From Faucicola sp041855445 (GTDB lineage Bacteria > Pseudomonadota > Gammaproteobacteria > Pseudomonadales > Moraxellaceae), in NCBI GenBank assembly GCA_041855445.1, contig JBHAEG010000007.1, positions 62,001-126,000 on the forward strand: DNA of 64,000 bases. The letters are read 5' to 3'. Made by a program: the position numbers and the translations under genes. Under the pieces are notes generated by a model. The model was not told the DNA's origin. It ran no database searches and saw only the letters and a program-made list of their open reading frames with translations. Positions 17,662 through 26,479 of this stretch are shown in pieces. The number at the start of each line of letters is the position of its first letter. Position 1 is the stretch's first letter.

Positions 17662-17973
17662 TTATGCTTTGATTGATTTAATTTTTAACAAGGTATACCA
17701 TTGACGATGACCTTGTTCTTTGTGGTAGTGTTTACGGCGACGATGTTTTACGATACGGATTTTTTCGCCACGACCGTGTTCAACAACTTCCGCTTCAACG
17801 ACTGCACCTGCAACTACTGGCTGACCGATTTTGATGTCGTTGCCATTTACAACCATCAATACATCTTCAATAGTAATTGTGTCGCCTTTTTCAGCTTTTA
17901 ACAATTCAACTTTTAATTCTTCATCAATACTAACACGGTGTTGTTTACCGCCACTTTTGATTACTGCATACAT
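17662..17973 (-). CDS. rplU: 50S ribosomal protein L21
   Basis: Binds 23S rRNA in the large subunit. The ATG at 17973 gives 103 residues starting MYAVIKSGGKQHRV, exactly the family pattern. The upstream in-frame TTG at 17988 is part of the ribosome site (TTGGAG) and is not a start. The C-terminus is basic (KHRRRKHYHKEQGHRQ). The gene is transcribed with rpmA from a promoter about 90 bp upstream. Confidence 0.97.
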   Translation of the reverse strand: MYAVIKSGGKQHRVSIDEELKVELLKAEKGDTITIEDVLMVVNGNDIKIGQPVVAGAVVEAEVVEHGRGEKIRIVKHRRRKHYHKEQGHRQWYTLLKIKSIKA

Positions 17974-18061
17974 GCTTGTTTGCTCCAAGTTATCCCGTAC
18001 ACCGTGGTTATTAGGTTAGTAACGCTTATCTAACGGATACACAGGGAAAATTAAAAGCGAA

Positions 18062-18090
18062 ATTTTAAATGGTTTAGTGATGAATTGCAA
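18062..18090 (-). promoter_or_regulatory. Sigma-70 promoter of rplU-rpmA
   Basis: On the minus strand TTGCAA (18090-18085), a 17-bp spacer and TAAAAT (18067-18062) form a near-consensus promoter. It leaves a leader of about 80 nt before the rplU start. Confidence 0.6.
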
Positions 18091-18203
18091 GTGTTTAATA
18101 TTCATATCCAAGTTGTTTTAACATTTAGTAACCCATCTTATATTCATCAGTGTTATAATGCTTTAAATAATATGAATATTATCTAAAATTATTATTAATA
18201 ATA

Positions 18204-18230
18204 AAAGCATTGAATGTTAATCAATGCTTT
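18204..18230 (-). terminator. Terminator-like hairpin after surA
   Basis: The 10-bp stem AAAGCATTGA / TCAATGCTTT (18204-18213 and 18221-18230) has a 7-nt loop and is followed on the minus strand by a weak TTTTATTATT tract. It lies about 33 bases after the surA stop. Confidence 0.6.
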
Positions 18231-18262
18231 GTGATAATTTAAAATTAATATGCTTAAAAAAA

Positions 18263-19591
18263 TTAGGATAAAATTTTAATATATGATTGAGCTTTTAACT
18301 CTTGTAGCCAATCTTCAAGAGCTTGTGGAGCAAGACGCTGATATAAAATTTCACGAGCAACATTTCGCCGATAAATATCGGTAACATCATGTTTGCGTTT
18401 ACCCTCGATTTTTAAAATATGCCAACCATATTCCGATTGAAATGGTAGAGAAAAATCTTTTTCAGCAGTGATTTTCATGGTTTGTTCAAAAGTTGGTACC
18501 ATCTGCCCTTCACTCACCCAATCCAATGACCCACCTTTATTAGCACTACCAGTGTCATCAGAATAGGTAGAGGCAAGCGTCGCAAAATCTGCGCCTTGAC
18601 GTAATTGCTCGTATAAACTATCAATTCGTTGCTTTGCCATATCAGGCGATAAAGTCACTGACGGGCTAACCAAAATATGACGTACAGACCACTGGTCGAT
18701 AATCTGTTGATTACCTTCTCGCTTATCAATCAATTTAATGACATCAATCCCATTTGGTGTAATGACAGGCTCACTGATATCATTTACTTGCATGGCAATA
18801 ATTTGTTTGACAATATGCGTTGGTAAATTTGCTACTGAATGCAATCCCATATCACCACCTTGAATTTTTGGTGTGTAGTTTTGTTGGGCATTTTGGATAA
18901 CTTGATTGACATTCACATTGTTAGCACTTAAAGCCTGACGTACTTGATTAGCAACAGCTAATGCTTGTTGTTGCTGACTTTCGCTGGCTGTACCTTGTTT
19001 ATTATCAGGATAAGGAATACGAATATGTAATGTTCGATATTGACTTTGTTTTAAGGCATCACTTTCGGGAGATTTTAAAAATAAATCAATATCTTGGTCA
19101 CTAATTTTCACTCGGCGTAATAACTGTTGTTGTTGTAAATTACGAATATTTAAATCATCAATCACGGTTTGCCGTACTGCTTTATAACGCCCTGCCTCTT
19201 CTGCATCAAGAGCTTTTTGTAACTCAGCAACGCTTGATAGACCATTTTGTTTTGCCATGTTTAATAAAAAGCTATTTACTTGATTTTCATCGGCTTTTAA
19301 GCCAACGCGTTGGGCATATTCTAACTGTAACGTGCGTAAAATTAGCTGTTCTAACACATAGGAGTGAAGCTGGTCAGCTGGTGGAATAGGTTGATTGTTT
19401 TCTTTTAGTTGGGCAAAATATTCATTGACCCCTTGATGAATTTGGCTTAACAAAATTGGCGTATCATTGACAATCGCAACAATTTCATTAAGTGTTTTAG
19501 CGGTGTTGGTAGTGGGCTGAGTTTCTGCCAAAGCAACCGCTGGCACGCCACTAAGCGTCAAAATCAAGGTGGATAACAAGAGCTTTTTCAT
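18263..19591 (-). CDS. surA: Periplasmic chaperone / peptidyl-prolyl isomerase SurA
   Basis: Escorts outer-membrane proteins, including LptD, through the periplasm. The 442-residue protein has a signal peptide cut near ALA-ET (residue 22) and an N-terminal SurA chaperone domain (about 30-170). Two parvulin (PpiC) domains follow; the second begins WSVRHILVSPS and includes SDDTGSANKGGSLDW. A C-terminal helix returns to the chaperone core. It lies 31 nt after lptD, the conserved lptD-surA order, so chaperone and client are co-expressed. Confidence 0.95.
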   Translation of the reverse strand: MKKLLLSTLILTLSGVPAVALAETQPTTNTAKTLNEIVAIVNDTPILLSQIHQGVNEYFAQLKENNQPIPPADQLHSYVLEQLILRTLQLEYAQRVGLKADENQVNSFLLNMAKQNGLSSVAELQKALDAEEAGRYKAVRQTVIDDLNIRNLQQQQLLRRVKISDQDIDLFLKSPESDALKQSQYRTLHIRIPYPDNKQGTASESQQQQALAVANQVRQALSANNVNVNQVIQNAQQNYTPKIQGGDMGLHSVANLPTHIVKQIIAMQVNDISEPVITPNGIDVIKLIDKREGNQQIIDQWSVRHILVSPSVTLSPDMAKQRIDSLYEQLRQGADFATLASTYSDDTGSANKGGSLDWVSEGQMVPTFEQTMKITAEKDFSLPFQSEYGWHILKIEGKRKHDVTDIYRRNVAREILYQRLAPQALEDWLQELKAQSYIKILS

Positions 19592-19622
19592 AGAGAGATA
19601 GCCTTTTAAAACCTATAGAAAA

Positions 19623-22484
19623 TTAAAAACGTTGTATCTGATTATAACCTAACACACGGTCTTGAATAACTTTTGATAAACGGCGTTGATTAGTAATACC
19701 TGATAAATTCAATTCAGCCATGATTGCCTGTGTTGGTTTGGCAGTATCGTCCAGTTCATTATAGTAACTGCGACCATAAATTGTAAATCCATAACAACAA
19801 CTTTCATAATTAAAACCTAATAATACATCAGAGTAACGATTTCGTAAGCGGTCATACTCAACCGTTCCTAAAAATCGCCAATTATCGTTGATAGGAAAAA
19901 TCGCCGCCGCTGTTAAAGCAGATAATTGTTGTTGCCCTGTTAAATCTGCCTGCCGTTTGATAGCACCAATATTATATAAACTGCGAGCGTTTGGCTGATA
20001 GCGTAATTGAGCATTATAATAACCAAGCTTACCACTATCACTCATTGCCATTTCACTATCTAGCCAAAAACGTTCATGTGGTTGAGAGCTTAATTGTAAC
20101 ACTGTTCCAGAGCTATCCACTTGTAATGGTGTATCGCTATTATCTAAACGAACCCGAATATTATCAAGGTAAAATTGCTGTCCAATACTGGCATCTAAAC
20201 GAGTTAAACCTTGATTATCAATATATCGATAATTTAGTGCAGTGGTAAAATGATTATTATCTGCAAGACGGTCATAACCTAAAAACCAAGAGTCTTCAAA
20301 GAGTTGTGAATAAGTCAAAGAAGCAATTTGCGTATTAAAATTAGGCAAATTACGTTGGTCTTTATAGGGAGAGTATACATATTTTATTCGTGGGCTAATT
20401 AATTGATACCCCCCTAATGTATCATCAAATTTTGCAAATGGTGAGCCTGTTTTATAAAATGTCAAACCTGTATCTAAGCTAAATTGTGGGACAAACACTG
20501 ATTGACTTTTATTTTCGTTACTAATGCCTTGAGATAATAGCGTTTCTTCATCATATTGGGTATAGATATGTTGTAAACTAACTGTTGGTTTAATATAACC
20601 CCAAGTGCGTTGCATAGGATAACTGGCAGTGATTTTATTATATAAACGCCCACCACTTTGTTCAGGTGCTGAATTATCACGAATAGGACGTTTAAAATAG
20701 GCAAAATCGCTCACGCCTGAAATTTCGATAGGCATATCAACAGGAATGCGATATTTGGCTGAAATTTGTGGTAGACGTTTATACGGTTTATCTTTATCTA
20801 AAACTTGTTGGCTATCGGACAAGTTACTATCTAACGTTTGAAATGTTTCAAATTTTGCAAAAGCTGATAAGTAGTCATTATAATAGTTGGCTTGAATACG
20901 TCTTGGTAAATTTAAATAATTATTTAATGAACTACGAACCATGTTTAAATCATCAAAATCATTAAAATAGGACGAGTCCGACACATATTGATAAATTGCA
21001 TCAACGGATAAATGTGGAATTTCTCGTGATTGCCAATGATGATTAAACAACACACTACTACGGTCAGCATCGTTATATTGCTTATCACTAGGTAAATAAG
21101 ATGTGGTAATATCGCCGTGACCATAATCTTGAGTTAAATAGCGAAATTCTGCCGTTAGCATTGGATTACGGTTACTATAAATCGTTGGCGTAACCGTTGC
21201 ATCATAATTAGGAGCAAGATTAAAATAATATGGTACTTGGACATTTACGCCACCATCACTGCTAAACCCACCTCGAGGCAATAAAACGCCACTCGTACGT
21301 CTGTCATCAATTGGGAAATTAAAATAAGGTAAGTATAAAATAGGCACATTTTTGATTTTTAAAGTAGCTTTATATGCTTCGCCACGCCCAGAATTGGTAT
21401 TGACATCAATTTGTGATGCGTTAATTTGCCATGCAGGATTAGCAGGCGGGCAAGTGGTAAACATGACATCTTGAATTTCATAATTACTTTCATCAATTTT
21501 ATTCAGCTGTTTTGCATAACCATGAGCTTGTAATGGTACGCTGGCAAAGGCAACATCTTTGGCAGTTGCTTTTTTACTATTTGTTTGATAAGCAATTTCA
21601 TCAGCGACTGTGACTAGTCCACCTTGAACACTAATTTTACTAGATGTTTTTTTTGATGTAGTATCTTGTTCATCAACAGAATATTTATCAATATCAACCA
21701 ATAACACATTACCTTGAGCCACAGCGATACCATCAGTTAAATTAACCACGACCTTATCTGCAGAAACTTGCTGTTGCCCTTGCTGAACCAACACATTTCC
21801 TGCCAATTCAACATATTTAGTATTATCATAATAGCCATAATCTGATTGGGCATATAATGTTTGAGCGTCTTCAGGTGAAGCTTCAGAGTTCATAGTTGTA
21901 TGATTTATCACTTGAGGATTAGGACGAGCAATAGGATAAACCCAAGTGCCTTCACACATTGGCTGAGTGTTTAATGCTGTCGTACTCACGGTATGTTCTA
22001 ACATTGCTCGTGGCTTGGGCTGATAATATTGTTCCAATCGCTCAATACTTGCCTGCTGTTTTGGATTTGGAGCAAAACTTGACCGAGTTTTTGCTGAATA
22101 TTCAGGCGTTTGTGGCGTAGCAACAACACTACGGGTATTGCTAGCGGTGACATCTTTTGTAGAAACTGTTTCTCCAATTGCTGTATTATAAATGGCATGG
22201 TTAATAGGATTATCTATCTCATGATTATTACTTGTATTAACAATTGTTTCATTATTTTCTTCTAAATTTAATGTTTCAATATTTGATGTTGTAATATCTA
22301 ATGCTTCAATTTCAGTCGATGGTTGTTCAGACTCAAGATATAAATTATCTGTATTTGCATACAAATGAGAACTACCCATTATGGCAGATATTCCCACGCC
22401 GAATAACGAACAGTAGCGAGCATAACGTATAGATAAAACCAGTTTAGATAAATTGGGTAAATGAGCCAACGAAGTCACTTTCAT
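19623..22484 (-). CDS. lptD: LPS-assembly outer-membrane protein LptD
   Basis: Outer-membrane beta-barrel that inserts lipopolysaccharide or lipooligosaccharide into the outer leaflet with LptE. It has 953 residues: a signal region (about 1-44), a poorly conserved Thr/Asn/Glu-rich segment, an OstA/LptA-like jellyroll (about 210-380) and then the barrel. Cysteines near residues 176 and 345 and a Cys-Cys pair near 896 match the inter-domain disulfide pattern of the family. It is followed directly by surA. Confidence 0.94.
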   Translation of the reverse strand: MKVTSLAHLPNLSKLVLSIRYARYCSLFGVGISAIMGSSHLYANTDNLYLESEQPSTEIEALDITTSNIETLNLEENNETIVNTSNNHEIDNPINHAIYNTAIGETVSTKDVTASNTRSVVATPQTPEYSAKTRSSFAPNPKQQASIERLEQYYQPKPRAMLEHTVSTTALNTQPMCEGTWVYPIARPNPQVINHTTMNSEASPEDAQTLYAQSDYGYYDNTKYVELAGNVLVQQGQQQVSADKVVVNLTDGIAVAQGNVLLVDIDKYSVDEQDTTSKKTSSKISVQGGLVTVADEIAYQTNSKKATAKDVAFASVPLQAHGYAKQLNKIDESNYEIQDVMFTTCPPANPAWQINASQIDVNTNSGRGEAYKATLKIKNVPILYLPYFNFPIDDRRTSGVLLPRGGFSSDGGVNVQVPYYFNLAPNYDATVTPTIYSNRNPMLTAEFRYLTQDYGHGDITTSYLPSDKQYNDADRSSVLFNHHWQSREIPHLSVDAIYQYVSDSSYFNDFDDLNMVRSSLNNYLNLPRRIQANYYNDYLSAFAKFETFQTLDSNLSDSQQVLDKDKPYKRLPQISAKYRIPVDMPIEISGVSDFAYFKRPIRDNSAPEQSGGRLYNKITASYPMQRTWGYIKPTVSLQHIYTQYDEETLLSQGISNENKSQSVFVPQFSLDTGLTFYKTGSPFAKFDDTLGGYQLISPRIKYVYSPYKDQRNLPNFNTQIASLTYSQLFEDSWFLGYDRLADNNHFTTALNYRYIDNQGLTRLDASIGQQFYLDNIRVRLDNSDTPLQVDSSGTVLQLSSQPHERFWLDSEMAMSDSGKLGYYNAQLRYQPNARSLYNIGAIKRQADLTGQQQLSALTAAAIFPINDNWRFLGTVEYDRLRNRYSDVLLGFNYESCCYGFTIYGRSYYNELDDTAKPTQAIMAELNLSGITNQRRLSKVIQDRVLGYNQIQRF

Positions 22485-22589
22485 GTCAAACTACCAGTCA
22501 TAAATAACCACATATAATACAGTAGTTTCTAATATTTACCAATCTTCAAACCAGTAAAACAAAAAAATTTTATCAGCAGTAAATAGCAC

Positions 22590-22636
22590 ATTGCCCAATG
22601 TTCCAGTGCATCAATGGCAAAGTAACATTGGGCAAT
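22590..22636. repeat. Perfect 13-bp inverted repeat downstream of small CDS
   Basis: ATTGCCCAATGTT (22590-22602) pairs perfectly with AACATTGGGCAAT (22624-22636) across 21 nt. It lies 16 bases after the small CDS at 22653-22823 and may stop its transcript, but the only T-rich run on the minus strand (TTTTTTT, 22568-22562) is about 20 bases downstream. Confidence 0.5.
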
Positions 22637-22652
22637 TATGACAAATATTGAG

Positions 22653-22823
22653 TTAAAACTTGTCAATATAGCAACATTTTTGTTTATCAAAACTTAATAC
22701 AATTGATAATTTAGGAATAAATAACCAATGTAAAAACTCAATATAAGGTAAATTTCTTTGTAATAAATCATCAACAATATACCGTTTATCAGTGTATAAC
22801 CATGAAGTATGCAATAGTTTCAT
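22653..22823 (-). CDS. Small 56-residue protein of unknown function
   Basis: I do not recognise this as a named gene. It runs from ATG at 22823 to TAA at 22653, 24 nt after the creD stop, with AAGGA about 9 nt upstream, so it is well placed for co-expression with creD. The protein starts MKLLHTSWLY, has a hydrophobic middle (YIEFLHWLFIPKLSIVLSF) and ends CCYIDKF. The first residues and the FLHWLF segment resemble the beginning of SbcD, but no metal-binding Asp-x-His is present. It could be a true small protein or a decayed fragment. Confidence 0.45.
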   Translation of the reverse strand: MKLLHTSWLYTDKRYIVDDLLQRNLPYIEFLHWLFIPKLSIVLSFDKQKCCYIDKF

Positions 22824-22847
22824 TATTAAATTTCCTTAAAATAATGA

Positions 22848-24302
22848 TTAATTTGAATGATGATTACCAATTTGATACCAATCAACTTTGCGTGTTAAAT
22901 ACATGACCACTGCTAACAATATAAAGCAGAAAATTGCACCTAATAATAAATTCATATCTTCACTTGCTAAAATTAAGTAAAATCCAGCATATAATCCTAG
23001 TAAAATCGTTGAAAAACCCAAGCCACGCCACAAACTCTGTAACACAAAAGACGTATACCAACCAATCAAACCCACACACGCCAATGTCGCCACAATATAC
23101 GCCTGCCAAAACTGAGTTTGTTCTGCCAACGATAATAACAACACATAAAACACTAATAATGCCATTGCTACTAAACCATATTGAATAGGGTGAATACGCA
23201 ACTGCTTTAACACTTCAAACAAAAAGAAGGTCGCAAAAGAAACTATCAACAATAACAACGCATATTTTAATGTACGGTCAGTTTGTGTATAAGTATTATT
23301 ACTATCAACAAAAGCTGTGCTAATCCATTGATGTGTAGTGCTATATTGACGCTCCGCAATATTTTCGATGGTTTCTTTATCATTCATATTGATACAAGAA
23401 TTATTAAAGTAGAAACAGTCAGTTATCATTTGATTATTGCTAATGGCTAAAAACTGATTTTGCCAAGTCGCTGTAAACCCTGCTGGACTAAATTGTTTTG
23501 TGGGTAAAGCACTACCAAAAAATTTTGGCTCTGTCCAGTTAGATTGTAAAGTAAATTTAAACTGTTGTCCTAGTGGTAACATATTAATGCTACGAATACC
23601 TGCCATATCTAACTTGATATCAAAATTTAAATGATTATTTAATAAAATTTGACGTTTATCTTTATCATTAAAAAGACTGGATAAATCTACTTCCATGTAA
23701 TTTAGCCCATTTAATTCGGTGCGTTTTGGGAAAGTAGCTGTTAAAGTTTTATCATTGACGATAATTTTAGGCGTTGTTGCCACCCCTCGTAAATCAGAAA
23801 TTGGAATAATTAATTTTGCCTGTTGCCATTGGTAACTTGCGGTGATTTTTGTTGGGGTTTTAGTATCCGTTTTTTGCTCGGCTTTTGCTTCTGGGTGACT
23901 AGAATTAGTGTCGCTCTGGCTGGTGGGCTGTACTATTTCAGGAATAGGATTTTGTAGCATATCCGCAAACTGATAGCTTTGCTGAATATGTAGATGGTTA
24001 TTATAGCTAATGGCATGATAAATACCACGTTTATAATCATTATCGCTAACTTTAGCCTGACTGTTAATATTAGTCGAGGCAGGAAATTCAGGAATATAAA
24101 TACCTTGATGATTAGGAATAACAATAAATGGGGTGGTTATTAATTGTTGGCTGACATGATTTTGTTCAATGTCTGCAAATACTTCTCTGGCATAATGTTT
24201 GCGTTCATCAACCAAGCTACTTAAAAACAATAAGCCAAACAAGAACATACCACACAAAGCAACAACCGTTGATATTTTAAATAATAGGGATTTTTGCATC
24301 AT
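22848..24302 (-). CDS. creD: Inner-membrane protein CreD
   Basis: Integral membrane protein of the CreD family. In other bacteria its expression is controlled by CreBC-type regulators and it affects envelope integrity and beta-lactam response; its mechanism is unknown. The 484-residue protein has one N-terminal membrane helix (about 9-30) and a large periplasmic domain with a Ser/Thr/Lys-rich linker near 125-155. About six C-terminal helices follow, with the motif TLKYALLLLIVSFATFFLFE. Tandem ATGs at 24302 and 24299 are both possible; AAGGA spacing slightly favours the second. No creBC genes are adjacent. Confidence 0.88.
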   Translation of the reverse strand: MMQKSLLFKISTVVALCGMFLFGLLFLSSLVDERKHYAREVFADIEQNHVSQQLITTPFIVIPNHQGIYIPEFPASTNINSQAKVSDNDYKRGIYHAISYNNHLHIQQSYQFADMLQNPIPEIVQPTSQSDTNSSHPEAKAEQKTDTKTPTKITASYQWQQAKLIIPISDLRGVATTPKIIVNDKTLTATFPKRTELNGLNYMEVDLSSLFNDKDKRQILLNNHLNFDIKLDMAGIRSINMLPLGQQFKFTLQSNWTEPKFFGSALPTKQFSPAGFTATWQNQFLAISNNQMITDCFYFNNSCINMNDKETIENIAERQYSTTHQWISTAFVDSNNTYTQTDRTLKYALLLLIVSFATFFLFEVLKQLRIHPIQYGLVAMALLVFYVLLLSLAEQTQFWQAYIVATLACVGLIGWYTSFVLQSLWRGLGFSTILLGLYAGFYLILASEDMNLLLGAIFCFILLAVVMYLTRKVDWYQIGNHHSN

Positions 24303-24423
24303 TTTTCCTTAAAACATTTTTCTATGAGTTTGTTATTGATTAGTTTACAAGGTAAATATGCAAAGTTTTTGTAGAAATGATGAAAAATGTTAGCGGATAT
24401 ATGAAAAAATGATGAAAAAAAAA

Positions 24424-25047
24424 TTAATGCAAAAAATGACCATGTTGTAAAAAATAGGCGACTTGTTTGGCAACTTGTTTGTTTAAAATCATGCCTGTAT
24501 GTGAGGCTGGTAAGATAATATGGTCTGTTGCATTGGGTAAGCGAGTTTCATCAATATATACTGTACCATCATTTTCCCGACCATCACGAGGTAATACTAA
24601 TTTCCCCAAGCCAGCCGACACATTACCAGCGATACTGCCTAACTCAATACCATCTATCAACATTGGCACGTTACCATCAAGCCCAGACCGATACGACTGA
24701 CCAATAAATGTTGGTAAAATTTTTTGCACTTTATCTGCTGATAGACTGCCTAAATGAGGCGTGCCAAGCGTAACGCAACGTCCAATTTGCCAATTTGGAT
24801 AACGATATAAAAAATCCCGAATTAATAATCCACCTAAACTATGCCCAACAAAATTTAATGGCGTTGCTAAGTCAAAATGTTGCTCTAACCAATGATTTAA
24901 ACGTTTGCTATGCACTGGTAAAGTATGCAACATACTATAATAACCAAAACGATGGCAATCAAAGCCATATGCAAGAAGCTGATTAGCCAGTGGACGCATT
25001 GCCCAAGCGTGCATATGCAATCCATGTAATAAAATGACTTGAGCCAT
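24424..25047 (-). CDS. Alpha/beta-fold hydrolase, lipase/esterase-like
   Basis: A 207-residue serine hydrolase lacking a signal peptide, so probably cytoplasmic. The oxyanion segment LLHGLHMHAW is at the N-terminus, the nucleophile is Ser70 in GHSLGG, and Asp160 (RENDGT) and His183 (ASHTGM) complete a plausible triad. CVTLGTPHLGS follows the nucleophile as in triacylglycerol lipase-like proteins. The substrate is unknown. It is transcribed divergently from sbcD from an 81-bp spacer. Confidence 0.82.
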   Translation of the reverse strand: MAQVILLHGLHMHAWAMRPLANQLLAYGFDCHRFGYYSMLHTLPVHSKRLNHWLEQHFDLATPLNFVGHSLGGLLIRDFLYRYPNWQIGRCVTLGTPHLGSLSADKVQKILPTFIGQSYRSGLDGNVPMLIDGIELGSIAGNVSAGLGKLVLPRDGRENDGTVYIDETRLPNATDHIILPASHTGMILNKQVAKQVAYFLQHGHFLH

Positions 25048-25077
25048 GTTTATCCTTATTGTATAGTGTTATTTTCG

Positions 25078-25086
25078 ATTATAGCA
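25078..25086 (-). promoter_or_regulatory. Extended -10 promoter for the hydrolase gene
   Basis: The minus strand reads TGCTATAAT (25086-25078), a perfect extended -10 element, about 30 bp before the ATG at 25047. The -35 region is weak (ATGTAA at 17-bp spacing). Confidence 0.5.
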
Positions 25087-25128
25087 AAAAACACGTTACC
25101 TTACATAAATTTTAGGAATATTAATTGA

Positions 25129-26469
25129 ATGGCTGTTACCTTATTACATACTTCAGATTGGCATCTAGGTCGCCGATTGTATGGTAAATCACGCGATACA
25201 GAATTTCATAAATTTTTAACTTGGTTATTAGAAATATTAATTAAAAAACGGGTTGATATATTATTAATTGCAGGAGATATTTTTGATACTAATACACCTA
25301 GCCATCAGGCACAAAGTTTATATTATGATTTTTTGACTCAAGTTGCAAAGACCCATTGTCGGCATGTGGTGATAGTGGCTGGCAATCATGACTCACCTAG
25401 CTTTTTAGAAGCACCCAAAGGACTATTAAAAGCTTTAGATATTCATGTTATCGGTAGCGTTTCTGAAAATTTAGCAGATGAGGTGTTAGTTTTATATAAT
25501 GCTCAACACATACCTGAAATGATTATCATGGCAGTGCCATATTTACGAGATAGAGATGTTCGACAAGTTCAAGCAGGTGAGCAAATCGAAGATAAAGAAA
25601 AAAAGTTAATTTCAGGAATTGCCAATCATTATCAACAAGTTAGCAAAATAGCTATCCAAAAACAACATGAATTACAGCAACAATACCAAATTTCATTACC
25701 TATCGTTGCAACAGGACATTTATTTACTCATGGTGGTAAAACCATTGATGGTGATGGCGTGCGTGACTTATATGTTGGGACGTTGGCTTATGTGACAGCA
25801 GATATTTTTGATAAAAATATTGATTATGTCGCCTTAGGGCATTTACACGTCCCTCAAATGGTCGCAAATCAAGCACATATTCGCTATAGTGGTTCGCCAA
25901 TTGCCATGGGATTTGCTGAAGCTAATCAGAAAAAACAAATCAACTTAATTAAATTTTATACAGCAGTATCGACCTTGCCTTATCAAAAACCTAATGAAAA
26001 CACGACTAATTATCAATTAAATTTATTAAATAACTTAGATGATGATAATATGGATTATTTATGTAAATTTAGTAAAAAAATTGATATTGAATTTATTCAT
26101 GTGCCAGTATTTCAAGCGTTACAAACGATAAAGGGGGATTGGCCATTAATAAAAAATTCATTAATTGCCCTAAAACAACAAAATATTTCAGTATGGTTAG
26201 AAATCGTCTATAACGGTGATGATGTAATTGGTGACTTAAAACAACAAATTTATGATATTGTAAAAAACAGTCAATTAATTGTATTAAAAATCAAAAATTT
26301 GCAAATTCGCCAGCAATTACTTATGTCACAAAATAGCGGTGAAACGTTGGAAGAACTTGATGAAAAACAAGTGTTTGAGCGATGCTTACAAGCCAATAAA
26401 ATACCAAAAGCCCAGCAATCAATATTATGGCAAAATTACTCAGAAATTTTAGATTTAATTAGAAGTTAA
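25129..26469 (+). CDS. sbcD: Exonuclease subunit SbcD
   Basis: Mre11-type nuclease subunit of SbcCD, which cleaves hairpins and DNA ends during repair and replication. The 446-residue protein has all phosphoesterase motifs: DWHLG (10-14), AGDIFDTN, AGNHDS, GHLFTHGG and ALGHLHVPQ, binding two Mn2+ ions. A C-terminal capping and SbcC-binding region follows. It is 10 nt upstream of sbcC in the standard operon. Confidence 0.97.
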   Translation: MAVTLLHTSDWHLGRRLYGKSRDTEFHKFLTWLLEILIKKRVDILLIAGDIFDTNTPSHQAQSLYYDFLTQVAKTHCRHVVIVAGNHDSPSFLEAPKGLLKALDIHVIGSVSENLADEVLVLYNAQHIPEMIIMAVPYLRDRDVRQVQAGEQIEDKEKKLISGIANHYQQVSKIAIQKQHELQQQYQISLPIVATGHLFTHGGKTIDGDGVRDLYVGTLAYVTADIFDKNIDYVALGHLHVPQMVANQAHIRYSGSPIAMGFAEANQKKQINLIKFYTAVSTLPYQKPNENTTNYQLNLLNNLDDDNMDYLCKFSKKIDIEFIHVPVFQALQTIKGDWPLIKNSLIALKQQNISVWLEIVYNGDDVIGDLKQQIYDIVKNSQLIVLKIKNLQIRQQLLMSQNSGETLEELDEKQVFERCLQANKIPKAQQSILWQNYSEILDLIRS

Positions 26470-26479
26470 TAGAAAAATC

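Noticed and set aside
17974..17988. N-terminal extension of L21 from a TTG codon
   Set aside because: The TTG is part of the ribosome site; MYAV start matches the family.
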